From Lachnospiraceae bacterium (GTDB taxonomy: Bacteria; Bacillota; Clostridia; Lachnospirales; Lachnospiraceae): DNA of 64,000 nucleotides. Every line of letters begins with the position of its first letter. Within the stretch, counting starts at the first letter, position 1. Location: the NCBI GenBank assembly GCA_017623295.1, contig JAGAPK010000026.1:1-64000 (forward strand), given 5' to 3'. Below are positions 18,658 to 27,975 of the stretch, piece by piece. The position numbers were made by a program, and so were the translations under genes. The notes under the pieces are model-generated. The model saw only the letters and a list, made by a program, of their open reading frames with translations, did no database searches and had not been told where the DNA came from.

Positions 18658-18964
18658 AATTCTCATCCTCTCTTTCTTGCGATATCGCAACTTCTTCAAA
18701 ATCTTCGTTTGTCTGGCCGTTCGTTCCAAAGCGGAACTTACGGCTGTTTTCGCTCTTGGCTTTCCATATCATGAATCCAGTATGTACTCCAAGCTCCGTC
18801 CATGCTGCCGGAATGCCATAGGTAATGACTGCAAGGTCTGATATCTGTAGATATCCGCTAATGGCATTTAACCAAAAACACGCCCATGTGAATATCCATA
18901 CTGCCCGGAGATTGTACCAATACAACTGATCCATGAATCCCCGGTTTTCAAATTTCTTCCGCAT
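18632..18964 (-). CDS. Phage membrane protein, function unknown (lysis region)
   Basis: 110 residues with one or two hydrophobic segments (AVWIFTWACFWLNAISGYLQ and ISDLAVITYGIPAAWTELGV) and a charged, acidic C-terminus. It overlaps the holin-like gene by 26 bases. I recall similar short proteins in Lachnospiraceae prophages before the lysis genes. A holin or holin-partner role is possible but not shown. Confidence 0.55.
   Translation of the reverse strand: MRKKFENRGFMDQLYWYNLRAVWIFTWACFWLNAISGYLQISDLAVITYGIPAAWTELGVHTGFMIWKAKSENSRKFRFGTNGQTNEDFEEVAISQEREDENYDIYELGN
18677..18690. repeat. 14-bp palindrome, copy 1
   Basis: TTGCGATATCGCAA, immediately 5' of the ribosome site of the holin-like gene (minus strand). 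Copies 2 and 3 lie at 28,362-28,375 and 40,478-40,491. Copies 1 and 2 share five more bases on the SD side (GAAAG). Confidence 0.85.
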
Positions 18965-18979
18965 CGCATCACCGGCTTT

Positions 18980-19285
18980 CTAGCTGATTGCGTGCACAGC
19001 CTGTCTATTCAGGAAGTCTTTTTGTTCGTGTTTAACTTCCCTTGCATAATCCAGTGCTGCGTGCATATCACCGTTACAATGCGCATCTGGTATTCTTGCT
19101 ACTGCCTCAGCGGTAGCTTCTCCTAGCGCCATAGAAGCATTGATACTTTTGATAATTAAAAATTCATGCTCCTCGCGCGCTTTCTCCTTCGCATCCATCT
19201 TTTTCTCCATCTTGCGCACATAGGCTGCAAATATTGCTGACGGTATGGACGCTGCTGTTAAAACTGCAATTACTATTCCACTCAT
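18980..19285 (-). CDS. Phage protein with N-terminal anchor, lysis region
   Basis: 101 residues: a short hydrophobic N-terminus (IVIAVLTAASIPSAIFAAYV), a charged helical middle, and the ending RIPDAHCNGDMHAALDYA, a motif recurrent in Lachnospiraceae phage proteins of this location. Probably a small membrane-linked lysis or tail-completion accessory; the family has no established function that I know of. Confidence 0.6.
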   Translation of the reverse strand: MSGIVIAVLTAASIPSAIFAAYVRKMEKKMDAKEKAREEHEFLIIKSINASMALGEATAEAVARIPDAHCNGDMHAALDYAREVKHEQKDFLNRQAVHAIS

Positions 19286-19309
19286 ATATTGCTCCTCTCC
19301 ATATAATAA

Positions 19310-19341
19310 AGAGCCGGCAAGGATTTCTCCCTATCGGCTCT
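19310..19341 (-). terminator. Hairpin between two late genes
   Basis: AGAGCCG and CGGCTCT pair with an 18-base loop. On the minus strand TTTATTAT follows. It could attenuate transcription before the lysis genes. Confidence 0.45.
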
Positions 19342-19346
19342 TTGGC

Positions 19347-19784
19347 TCAAAATAATCTATACTGTGGCTTTTCTCGCTTCTGCATCTTTGGAAAGACCTT
19401 ATGCAATGCTATGTACGCTCCGTACCGGATCCAATCATCCAGTATAATTCCTACAATGGATAAAAGAATCCAAAGGAAAAAGAAATACAAGCATATCTGT
19501 CCTAACAGATTGAATGGCAGATTGGAATAATCCCATATCTGCCAGCCAAACCATAGGTTAACAATGCAACCGATTATAAATTCAAAAACGGTAATCACTG
19601 TTGCACTAATTAAGGCCTGGACAAATAGTGAATCTTTCCATCGAAACCTGTACTCATTTAACAACCCCATGATTACGAAACAGGTACCGCCAAGTACAAA
19701 CATGGTCCAGTGGCTCTGACCATCCCACATCATTTCTATTAGATAGTACAGTTTTCCGCCGATACAAAATAATATAGATTCCAT
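19347..19784 (-). CDS. CmpB-type putative ABC-transporter membrane protein in the prophage
   Basis: About 145 residues with four to five membrane segments. The block TVFEFIIGCIVNLWFGWQIW followed by DYSNLPFNLLGQIC matches what I know of the ABC_trans_CmpB family (DUF1113), a Firmicutes membrane family sometimes carried by prophages. The start is the ATG directly after the stop of the previous gene. Its place between tail-fibre and lysis genes is odd for a transporter-like protein, so it may be an accessory (lysogenic conversion) gene. Confidence 0.65.
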   Translation of the reverse strand: MESILFCIGGKLYYLIEMMWDGQSHWTMFVLGGTCFVIMGLLNEYRFRWKDSLFVQALISATVITVFEFIIGCIVNLWFGWQIWDYSNLPFNLLGQICLYFFFLWILLSIVGIILDDWIRYGAYIALHKVFPKMQKREKPQYRLF

Positions 19785-19786
19785 CT

Positions 19787-20443
19787 TTACACCACTCCAT
19801 AATCGATAATAATGCTGTTTACTTCTTCCACCGTAGTACAAGCGTTTATCTGTTCTTCCAAAGTCTGTTGTGCTGACACAAGCGGATAGACATAAGCCTT
19901 TATTTCCATGATAAGCTGTAAAAACTCTTCCTCTGTCCACACTTCACAGGATTTTCCTGTTTCATTCCAGGTAAGTGTTGCGCCGCCGACAATCTGTTTC
20001 TCAATCGTATATGTCATGTACTGGCTCATCATAAGTGTTTGCTTTTCTTCTGTTACAGAATAGATACCCTCTTTTTCACCATGACAGGTAGAAACAAGTG
20101 GGTTCTTTTCCAGATAGTCAGCTAAAAGCATCTTGGATTCCATGATTCTGCCTGTCTTAACTTCTTCCAGTGTTGGTACATATGGCTCTGGTGTTGGTGT
20201 CGGTTCTGGTGGCATATAAACGCTTCCGTCATTACTGAACTGTACACCACCCTCTATTTCACGATATATGGTTGTATAATCGGAATAGTCGCCGGTAAAG
20301 GCTTCCGGTTCTCCGATTCTTGTAAGAATGAAACCATCTGTTTTGATAGGGATATTTCCCTTGATTTGGACTAGGTTATTTCCTATTTTATTAAAAGATA
20401 TTTTATATTCGGTTTTATCACCGATGTATTTCATGTTAAGCAT
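19787..20443 (-). CDS. Tail-fibre-associated protein
   Basis: 218 residues. An N-terminal beta-rich part (about 1-75), a proline-rich linker (PPEPTPTPEPYVP) and a helical C-terminal part with WTEEEFLQLIMEIKAYVYPL, resembling phage proteins with a DUF4376-like end that follow receptor-binding proteins. A strong purine-rich ribosome site (GGAGAGGAG) precedes the ATG. A chaperone or baseplate role is inference. Confidence 0.55.
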   Translation of the reverse strand: MLNMKYIGDKTEYKISFNKIGNNLVQIKGNIPIKTDGFILTRIGEPEAFTGDYSDYTTIYREIEGGVQFSNDGSVYMPPEPTPTPEPYVPTLEEVKTGRIMESKMLLADYLEKNPLVSTCHGEKEGIYSVTEEKQTLMMSQYMTYTIEKQIVGGATLTWNETGKSCEVWTEEEFLQLIMEIKAYVYPLVSAQQTLEEQINACTTVEEVNSIIIDYGVV

Positions 20444-20471
20444 TTACTTCTCCTCTCCTCTAAACGACAGT

Positions 20472-21881
20472 TTAATTATACAACTGCAAATTTACTACGT
20501 CACCCTTATAAGTTCCTTCTGTTTGTACTTGAGCACTTATATAAAGTCTAAAATACTTATATTTTGTATTAGTGTTTGTTGCAATTTCAAAATCATTAGT
20601 TGTATATTGTTCAGTACTTGAAATGTCAGTAAAATTAGTGCCATCATTAGAACCTTGTAATTTACAAGTTGTAGATGCTATAACACTATAAGTTTTAATT
20701 TTTGCTTTCTTAACTGATACTGCACTTGGTAATTCAATTTGCAACCAAATAGGTGGGCTTTGAGAATTTGAAGTCCATATATTAGTATCTGCATTTGTGG
20801 CTGAGCCATTAAACGCTTTATATGCACTCCTACCACTATATTCAGAAATAGCACTAGCAACATAAGTTCCATTAACATATTCAGTTCCACTGTAAGTATA
20901 GCTGTTACTAGTCATAAGTGGTATTAATGCAACAAGATTAACATCAGGTAAATAACCGTTATCAACACAATATTGGAGAAATGCACCTAATGATGAATAT
21001 TCTTCATTTGTAAAACCGCTAATATCTCCTAAACTATCATTTACTTCCTTCAACGCCAACGCTCCGGCTACCTTACCGGGATCCGTATTTGCTTCAACTT
21101 CTTCCATCGTGTCAAGGACATCTATTTCCTTTTCTGCCAGCTCGTTAATGGCTGAAACCAAGTCAGATTTATCGGTGGTCTTTAAATTGGCAAGTGCACC
21201 GATTTGCTTCTGTAAGTTGGCTGCTACGTCACCTTCGAGTTGGTTCTTGATATTTTCAAACCATTTATCAAAAGCTTCCTGCTTCTCCTTTGCCCAATCT
21301 GCATTTTCGGACTTTACTTTCTCGTAAAAGGCTTGAAGCTGACTAAATATCAAAGTTGTATCGATTTCACTAAAAGCAATAGCCAGTCCACAAACATCCG
21401 TATTAAGTCTCTGATCGGTTATATTATCTTGTGTAATTTTAATGACACCTGCTGCCACATACACATCTGCTAACACATAATCTTTGTACTCTGCATTTCT
21501 TCTACATTCTGGCGAAATCGGTTCATAAGAAGATTCGCCTTTTTGCACTATCTTATGTGCATCTCGCTCTTCCTTAATCCATGATATTGAAATCCTATCA
21601 ATACGATTCAGTACACCATCTGCAGGATCCAATTGCACAATAATGTCTTCTGTATTCTCATAATGATATCCATCAATAATTATAGCTCCCGGTCGGATAG
21701 TGACACTCATATCATCATTTGCAATAACTTGAAGATTATCGTGTTCTTTCAAAAAAATACCGGAACTAATAAATGAGCGAAAATATCTCGCAAAATCATC
21801 CGCGTAATATATTCGATCATAATTTCCCATAGAATCTTTTTCCGCATCAAACGGAAAGGCTTTTTCACTTTCTAATCCCAT
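20472..21881 (-). CDS. Receptor-binding/baseplate protein with F5/8 type C (discoidin-like) tip
   Basis: 469 residues. Residues 1-175 look like the conserved N-terminal domain of baseplate proteins of gut siphoviruses (YYADDFARYFRSFISSGIF, IRPGAIIIDGYHYEN). A coiled-coil and linker region follows (about 180-300). Residues 325-469 resemble an F5/8 type C carbohydrate-binding domain (SAYKAFNGS, WLQIELPSAVSVKKAKIKTY, CKLQGSNDGTNFTDIS, YKYFRLYI). The tip-coding DNA (20,472-20,960) is visibly more AT-rich than the rest, suggesting a swapped module that sets host range. Confidence 0.75.
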   Translation of the reverse strand: MGLESEKAFPFDAEKDSMGNYDRIYYADDFARYFRSFISSGIFLKEHDNLQVIANDDMSVTIRPGAIIIDGYHYENTEDIIVQLDPADGVLNRIDRISISWIKEERDAHKIVQKGESSYEPISPECRRNAEYKDYVLADVYVAAGVIKITQDNITDQRLNTDVCGLAIAFSEIDTTLIFSQLQAFYEKVKSENADWAKEKQEAFDKWFENIKNQLEGDVAANLQKQIGALANLKTTDKSDLVSAINELAEKEIDVLDTMEEVEANTDPGKVAGALALKEVNDSLGDISGFTNEEYSSLGAFLQYCVDNGYLPDVNLVALIPLMTSNSYTYSGTEYVNGTYVASAISEYSGRSAYKAFNGSATNADTNIWTSNSQSPPIWLQIELPSAVSVKKAKIKTYSVIASTTCKLQGSNDGTNFTDISSTEQYTTNDFEIATNTNTKYKYFRLYISAQVQTEGTYKGDVVNLQLYN

Positions 21882-21885
21882 CTTC

Positions 21886-22947
21886 TTACTCCTTTGCCTT
21901 AATAATTTGGACGATGCTTGGTATACTGTCGCCGAATGTAACTACTACTGATTGCTCGTTTTTAGAATAACTTTTTTCTATCCCTTTAATTTGCGTATCA
22001 ACCGTTACTCCCCAACGCTTATCTGTGCATGTTACATAATCCCCAAGTGCATATGTCAGTTTCTTGTTTTGGTTAATTTTGCTTTCGAATGCCTTTGCAA
22101 TATAAAAAGCAGAAAGTTTCTCATTTCCTTTCTGCTTTAATTGGGCTATATATTCCGCTTCTGTTACATCTTTATTGCTTAATCCGGAAGCATTATAATA
22201 CATTTCATACCTATCGACACCTGAATTGTCATCACCAACAACTGTCTTGATTCGCTCGGTATCTTCGCCACTCCCGGCTACCAGACATACATTGCAATAG
22301 TTGGTATCATCTTCTGAATATTCCTGTGTATATACATTGCCGTAATCTCGCGTGAATACACAAGGGATAGCTGACGTATACGTCCTATCAACACCTTTAT
22401 ATACTTCAAAGAAAAACTTTCTTTCCGCAATGTCAAGCCTCAGACGATACCCTAACTCGGATGTTTGCGACACATCTGTAAGTGCTGTTTGTAAATTATC
22501 GTAAGTTATCTGCTTTTCAATACTTCCTTCATACCCATGATAATTTCCCAGTTCAATATTTGGAATGATTCTGAAAGCATTACTTGGGGCAATGACCTGT
22601 TCATATACCATTTTCCTCATAATGTCTTCCGGAGAACCTTTCAACACCATCGTATCCCAAATTATGCGCTGGTGAAGATATCTGGTAGCAAGATAGCCTT
22701 GAATCAGTATTGTTTCTTCTCCTGTTTTTTTTATTGATAAATACTTTCTTGTTATAATTCCAGCCTCGCATTCGTCGGTTTTATACAACAAATTGCCACG
22801 CTGTAAGATTTTATTCATTTTCTCAGAAAAAACAAAAGAAGCTTTAAACGTTCCCGGTTCATGAAGTTTTGTTGTCCATATGATTGCATCGTATGTTTCA
22901 AACACTCCAAGAATGTGCAGTTCTCTATCCAATACATAAATTTCCAT
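21886..22947 (-). CDS. Gp37-like tail tip protein (Tal/baseplate)
   Basis: 353 residues from MEIYVLDRELHILGVF. The layout fits the siphovirus ReqiPepy6 Gp37-like family, baseplate hub proteins placed after Dit: an N-terminal EPGTFKASF, the central ITYDNLQTALTDVSQTSELG and YRLRLDI, and a C-terminal LGDYVTCTDKRWGVTVD beta segment. The start was placed directly after the stop of the Dit-like gene with GGGGGTG as ribosome site. Confidence 0.75.
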   Translation of the reverse strand: MEIYVLDRELHILGVFETYDAIIWTTKLHEPGTFKASFVFSEKMNKILQRGNLLYKTDECEAGIITRKYLSIKKTGEETILIQGYLATRYLHQRIIWDTMVLKGSPEDIMRKMVYEQVIAPSNAFRIIPNIELGNYHGYEGSIEKQITYDNLQTALTDVSQTSELGYRLRLDIAERKFFFEVYKGVDRTYTSAIPCVFTRDYGNVYTQEYSEDDTNYCNVCLVAGSGEDTERIKTVVGDDNSGVDRYEMYYNASGLSNKDVTEAEYIAQLKQKGNEKLSAFYIAKAFESKINQNKKLTYALGDYVTCTDKRWGVTVDTQIKGIEKSYSKNEQSVVVTFGDSIPSIVQIIKAKE

Positions 22948-22948
22948 G

Positions 22949-23830
22949 TCACACCCCCAGATATTTATTTTGATAATACAAACGTACTTCCAACATATCT
23001 TCTCCGCCTTCCGCGCCATATCTTAATAAATTATCTCCCGGAGCTAAGACCAAAAATGTGTTGCCACCACCCGGTATATCTATTTTTCCAATATAATCCT
23101 CATCAATACCTTGATAGTTGCGTGTTACGGTTTTGTCTGTTCCTGTGGTTACCGTTATTGTTTCACCCGGTGCCATCTCACAATTTATCTTAATAAACTC
23201 TCGTGTATTCACATTGAATAATTGTGGATTAGTCACCGTACCATTTGCGATAAACACTATACGCATTCCTACATTAACTGCACTATAATTATAGGCATTT
23301 GCTATCAGAGTTGCCGATTTAATACCAAAAGTAACTCCCTCATCTACTGGTATTATCAATGGAAAATGAAGGCCTCCGGTCATGTTAGCTATTGGAATGA
23401 GTGTCTCAATCGGATCCTTCCAATATGGGTCTGCTGCTTCCAAACATACCACATATTCTTCTACAGAAGATACCTCTGTAAATTGAAACTCCGGTGTTTC
23501 TTCCACTCGCGCCGTTATAATACGATTTCTGCCGCCATAATAATGGTTAATGGTAATATTCCTTTTTGGCAAGAAAAGATTAAATATCTTATCCTTAATC
23601 TCTTGCATCTTTTCAGGCGAAAAAGCTTTGATTTGTCCATGTATCTCCATTGGGCGCGGCAAAATATAATCATTCAAAACAGATGCTCCGTCTTGATCAA
23701 ACCCCTGTGACGTAACAATTCTTACACTCAACTTATCAAATCCTTTTGTTTCCTTCACATAATACGGTTCTTGTGTTATATCGCGTGAAGTGAACCCATT
23801 TGATATGATTATCTTCCTATCTGTTACCAT
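22949..23830 (-). CDS. Distal tail protein (Dit-like)
   Basis: 293 residues. N-terminal half: RPMEIHGQIKAF, KRNITINHYYGGRNRIITARV and a VVCLEAADPYWKD segment, typical of phage tail family proteins (Dit, gp19.1 type). C-terminal half: a galectin-like beta domain. It overlaps the tape measure gene by seven bases. It forms the hub between tail tube and baseplate. Confidence 0.75.
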   Translation of the reverse strand: MVTDRKIIISNGFTSRDITQEPYYVKETKGFDKLSVRIVTSQGFDQDGASVLNDYILPRPMEIHGQIKAFSPEKMQEIKDKIFNLFLPKRNITINHYYGGRNRIITARVEETPEFQFTEVSSVEEYVVCLEAADPYWKDPIETLIPIANMTGGLHFPLIIPVDEGVTFGIKSATLIANAYNYSAVNVGMRIVFIANGTVTNPQLFNVNTREFIKINCEMAPGETITVTTGTDKTVTRNYQGIDEDYIGKIDIPGGGNTFLVLAPGDNLLRYGAEGGEDMLEVRLYYQNKYLGV

Positions 23831-26800
23831 TCTTTGGCTACCTCTCTCATAATATCTCTATATTGTTTTGACGTTTCAATTAAATCCGGAGTATCTCCGT
23901 ATATTTGAAACGTCTGGTCGATATTGTACGTTTTATTGCCACTGTTTTGAATTATGCTTTGTCCTGAATGCTGCATCCTGTCATTGGTTGCTGCAGATAT
24001 TACTGCTTGGGTATGGGTAATAGCTGAAAGTTCTGCCTCAATGTTGCGACTAGACAATGCTGCATTAGTGCTATCTATCGCTTTAGTGCACATACTATTC
24101 ATTGCTACGGTAACCAGTTCTGTATTTTCAATGACACCATCTGCCAGTCCTCTATCATACATTTCTCCCATCCACCAACTTTTTCTTGAAGGTGAATGAA
24201 TATCTAATGAGGTTTTTGAAGCTTCTACCGCCTTTGTGCACATCTCAACAATTGCGTTAACTACTGCACTTTGTCCACTGTTGATGCCCTGTACCAATCC
24301 TGCAGGTATTTGCTTTCCTATTTCTGCAAATGTTGATGTCTTGAGTTCACTTTGCGTTTTTGTTACAAGTCCACCCGCTAAATTCTGAACGGTATTAGTA
24401 GCATTGGCTTCCTCTCCCTTTACACCAGTTATTAAACCTTGTATGCTTGATATACCTATATTAGCAAAGACTTTAGACTCTCCTTCGATTTCTAATTTTT
24501 CCTCTACACCACTTTGAAGATTTTCACCAGTATCAATTCCGGACTGTTTCACTGTTTCGGATGACTCTGAAATTTTGTCAGTCATTCCTTTGATTGCACT
24601 ATCTCCAACTCCGGCATACGATTCTGCTATTTGTGTTGCTACATCGTCTGATACTGTAAATGATTCCGCATATAATTCATTAGCTTTTTGCAACTCTTCA
24701 TCAGTCATATCAACAAATGCCGCTACATACCCAGCTCCTGCCGGTCCCATATCTGCAAGTTTCTGTAGCAAACCTTGATTGATTCCTCTGTCTGCTAATT
24801 CCTGAATATTATCTGCCCATTCCTGTAAACCATTTACCTGAGACTGCATATTGGCAACCATCTGTTCACCACTTGCCACCATTTCAGTATCCCATTGAAG
24901 GAATAAATTCATTTGATTTTCTATCGATTCTGATACAGAAGTGTACATATCCGAAAAAGCCTGTTGTGCAGTTTCCGACAATCCAGAGATACTGTCTCCT
25001 GTCGCCGTTGCTGAATCACCAAGTCCTGACATTGCTTCACTTGCACTAGCAATCGGCTCTGTGTCCGCAATGTAATTCATGGTTTCTTCGTACTCTTCAG
25101 TATACCCTGCTATCGTTTCTTGGGTAGCTGCAATCTGTGCATCCAACTCTTCCTGTGCTGCTCTCGCCTGTTCTACATTTTCAGCTAATGTGCTTTGTGT
25201 TCCACCCATAGCATCTAATGTCGAAGCATAGCTAAGGGCATCATCATTCGAGTGTATTATCAAATCATTGTATTCGCTCTGTGCTTCTTTAATCTGATCT
25301 ATCTGTTCAGACCTTTGTTCCTCCAATTCTGCAAGTTTCTTTTCTGCCTCATACTGTTCTTCTGCAATCCGCAACAAATCTTCTCTTGCTGCTTCTGCCT
25401 TTGCCTGCGCCATTAGAGCATCCACGTTCTTCTCTAATTCCTGCGTAGACATATTAAGCTTATTAGTCTGTTCATCAATGGCTAAGTTTAATTCAGGCAT
25501 TATTTGGTTAAGTTGCTCTACAATCGTTTTCTGCCTCGCTTGTTCCTGCATAGTAAGCGTTGTTTTCGATTGTAAGGATGACAACTCTTGAACAAGCTTT
25601 TTGCATACTCCGGCCTCTGTTTCCATTTCTTTTCTGGAAGCAGCACGTTCCGCTGATGATGCAGTATAGGTATCATTTAACTCTTTGGATTGTTGTACCA
25701 GTTCTTTGGTTTTCTGCGTTGTTTCATCCAGAACAACGGTATTGCTGTCAGCCATAATTACAAAGGTAGCCATTGCTGCTGTCAATCCAACAATACTTTT
25801 CATCAGCAAAGCTGCTGGATTCAAACTCATTACCATATTCATTATTTCCTGTGCAATAACTGCTCCTTTGGTAGCTGCTGTCAATCCAACAATTCCAGAA
25901 ATCACTATTTCCGAATTATCCATGAGCCATGTCAAACCATCAATAACTACCGGAAGTGCATCTTCTCCAAACTCAACACCATCTTCTACCAGGTCGCCAA
26001 GCGATTGTGAGAATTTGCGCATAGATACACCTAAGTCTCCGCTACTCATTGACTTCTGCAATCTCCCAACTGCCTCTGTTGCAGATACCACAGCTTTTTT
26101 CATATCATCATCAAATATCTCATATGCTGTAATGCCAAGACCCTCTAATCCGGATTCTAATTCATCAACCTTTCCTTTCAGATTATTGTTTAAGGTCTTT
26201 GCCATTTCGGATGCAGCTCCACTACAGTTTTTAATCTCTGTATTCAGTTTGTTATACTCTTCGCCTGTTCCCTTCAAAAGGGCATTAACCGCTGCAATAT
26301 CCGTCTTATTAAATATTTTACTGATCGTCTTAGTCTTTTCAGTAGATGACATACTTGATAATGCCACATTCAGATCTATCAAGATATCATTTAAGTCTCG
26401 CATATTGCCTTGACTGTCGGTAATTCTTAATCCAAGTTCTCCTATTGTTTCCGCCGCTTTATCCGTAGGTGCCGATAATGATAAAAGAATATTTCTTAAA
26501 TGGGTACCACCCTCAGCACCTTTGATACCATTGTTTGCCAATACACCAAGTTCCGTATTCATCGTTTCCAGGCTCTGACCTGTCAGCGATACGGTACCGG
26601 CGCATACCAAAGTAGCTTCTCCAAGCTGTGCTACACTTGTATTTGCTTTCTGGGATGTTTTCGCCATTTCATCAATGTAGTTATCCAACTCACTTGTTTC
26701 CATGTTCATGGCAGCCATGCTGTCTGTTACAAGGTCAGATGAATATGCCAGGTCAAGATTTCCTGCGGCTGCCAAATCCAAAACTTTCGGTAATGTTGCT

Positions 26801-27726
26801 GCAGATTTCTCTGCATCATAGCCTGCAAGTGCAAGGTAATTCAATGCTTCTCCTGCCTCAGATGCTGAAAACATGGTCTCAGCTCCACATTTCTTTGCTG
26901 CATCTGCCAGAAGTACATACGCATCGCTTCCATTTTCTACCTCGTCAGCTGTCATCCCCATCGTAGCCGCTACCTGTGACATGGAAGATTCGAAAGAGGA
27001 GCCTGCATCCGTCGCTGATTCTGCAACCTTCTTGATTCCTTCTGCCAGTTTCTCTATGCCGGTATGAATTGCATCGGAAAGCAAATTCGCTTTTAACACA
27101 TCCCCGAATACATCTGTCTTGTCAGCCGCTTCTTTTGTCTCATTACCGTACTTATCAATAGAAGTTGCACACTTATTTGTTGCATTTTCTACCTCTTTCA
27201 TATACTGGTCAGTTTTTTGCAATTCATTTTCCATTGCTGCAAGTTCAGCTTTGGCATTATTGACATTGGTCTGATAATAAGAAACTTTTTGCCCGGCACT
27301 TGTATAATTCTTCTCTGCATCCGCCAATTGCTTTTTTAATTCTTCAATCGTTTTTGCCTGCTCACTGATAGCTTCCGAAGACTTGTCTGAACTCTCAGAC
27401 ATTTGTTTCATATCCGTTTCTGCCTTGCTAAGCGCAGCTCTTAATTCTTCTATCTTATCAGCAGCTCTCTCCTGTTTTTCCGAATAATCGGTAACAGCCT
27501 TTTGATATAACTCAACTTTATTCGTCTGAGTGTCCATTTGCTTTGTCAAAATCTCATACTTCTTTTTCAAAGCATCTGCTGAATTTTGATTTTCCTTAAA
27601 GGAAGACTGACATAATTTCATTTCAGAGCGCAATTCTGCCTGCTCTGTTTTGATGGATTTTAACGCTTCTCTATAACTTTTTTCACCTTCAAGAACAATT
27701 TTATTACCAATAGTACCTTTGCCCAT
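23824..27726 (-). CDS. Tail tape measure protein
   Basis: 1300 residues, the longest gene of the prophage. Residues 1-200 are coiled coil. Residues about 230-420 hold the TP901-type tape measure core (AATMGMTADEV, FSASEAGEALNYLALAGYDAEKS). Hydrophobic segments lie near 600-680. The rest is again helical and coiled, ending near a SLDIHSPSRKSWWMGE motif common in such proteins. It sets tail length and probably helps DNA entry. An AGGAG site is five bases upstream of the ATG. Confidence 0.92.
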   Translation of the reverse strand: MGKGTIGNKIVLEGEKSYREALKSIKTEQAELRSEMKLCQSSFKENQNSADALKKKYEILTKQMDTQTNKVELYQKAVTDYSEKQERAADKIEELRAALSKAETDMKQMSESSDKSSEAISEQAKTIEELKKQLADAEKNYTSAGQKVSYYQTNVNNAKAELAAMENELQKTDQYMKEVENATNKCATSIDKYGNETKEAADKTDVFGDVLKANLLSDAIHTGIEKLAEGIKKVAESATDAGSSFESSMSQVAATMGMTADEVENGSDAYVLLADAAKKCGAETMFSASEAGEALNYLALAGYDAEKSAATLPKVLDLAAAGNLDLAYSSDLVTDSMAAMNMETSELDNYIDEMAKTSQKANTSVAQLGEATLVCAGTVSLTGQSLETMNTELGVLANNGIKGAEGGTHLRNILLSLSAPTDKAAETIGELGLRITDSQGNMRDLNDILIDLNVALSSMSSTEKTKTISKIFNKTDIAAVNALLKGTGEEYNKLNTEIKNCSGAASEMAKTLNNNLKGKVDELESGLEGLGITAYEIFDDDMKKAVVSATEAVGRLQKSMSSGDLGVSMRKFSQSLGDLVEDGVEFGEDALPVVIDGLTWLMDNSEIVISGIVGLTAATKGAVIAQEIMNMVMSLNPAALLMKSIVGLTAAMATFVIMADSNTVVLDETTQKTKELVQQSKELNDTYTASSAERAASRKEMETEAGVCKKLVQELSSLQSKTTLTMQEQARQKTIVEQLNQIMPELNLAIDEQTNKLNMSTQELEKNVDALMAQAKAEAAREDLLRIAEEQYEAEKKLAELEEQRSEQIDQIKEAQSEYNDLIIHSNDDALSYASTLDAMGGTQSTLAENVEQARAAQEELDAQIAATQETIAGYTEEYEETMNYIADTEPIASASEAMSGLGDSATATGDSISGLSETAQQAFSDMYTSVSESIENQMNLFLQWDTEMVASGEQMVANMQSQVNGLQEWADNIQELADRGINQGLLQKLADMGPAGAGYVAAFVDMTDEELQKANELYAESFTVSDDVATQIAESYAGVGDSAIKGMTDKISESSETVKQSGIDTGENLQSGVEEKLEIEGESKVFANIGISSIQGLITGVKGEEANATNTVQNLAGGLVTKTQSELKTSTFAEIGKQIPAGLVQGINSGQSAVVNAIVEMCTKAVEASKTSLDIHSPSRKSWWMGEMYDRGLADGVIENTELVTVAMNSMCTKAIDSTNAALSSRNIEAELSAITHTQAVISAATNDRMQHSGQSIIQNSGNKTYNIDQTFQIYGDTPDLIETSKQYRDIMREVAKEW

Positions 27727-27735
27727 TTGCTTCTC

Positions 27736-27975
27736 CTACAAAACAGAAAGAGAACTTATCGGTTCTTCTTCCTGAAGATTGTACAAAATTCTCTTAGTCT
27801 CAAAATTATATTGTTGTTTATAAGCATCAAACATATCTGCCCATGTTCCAAATCGCATATGCCTTACTTCCGCATATCTAAATCCCATGCGCATGCCGAC
27901 TATATATATCCAAGCAAAATCTATCGGCAAATCACTTTCTTTTTGCTTGGTATTTATTTTTTTACAGCAAAGCAC
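27736..27975 (-). CDS. Tail assembly chaperone, -1 frame extension (GT part)
   Basis: A frame overlapping the 3' end of the preceding chaperone gene. It has no convincing start or ribosome site of its own. It is reached by a -1 slip on A AAA AAA at 27,963-27,957, after which the sequence reads KKINTKQKESDLPIDFAWIY and then GMRMGFRYAEVRHM. The joined product would be about 204 residues. This is the classic G/GT arrangement of siphovirus tail chaperones, which load the tape measure protein encoded just downstream. Confidence 0.8.
   Translation of the reverse strand: MLCCKKINTKQKESDLPIDFAWIYIVGMRMGFRYAEVRHMRFGTWADMFDAYKQQYNFETKRILYNLQEEEPISSLSVL

Noticed and set aside
27736-27975. Separate 79-residue gene with its own start
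   Set aside because: Apparent start codon lies inside the preceding gene without ribosome site; the frameshift reading explains it better.
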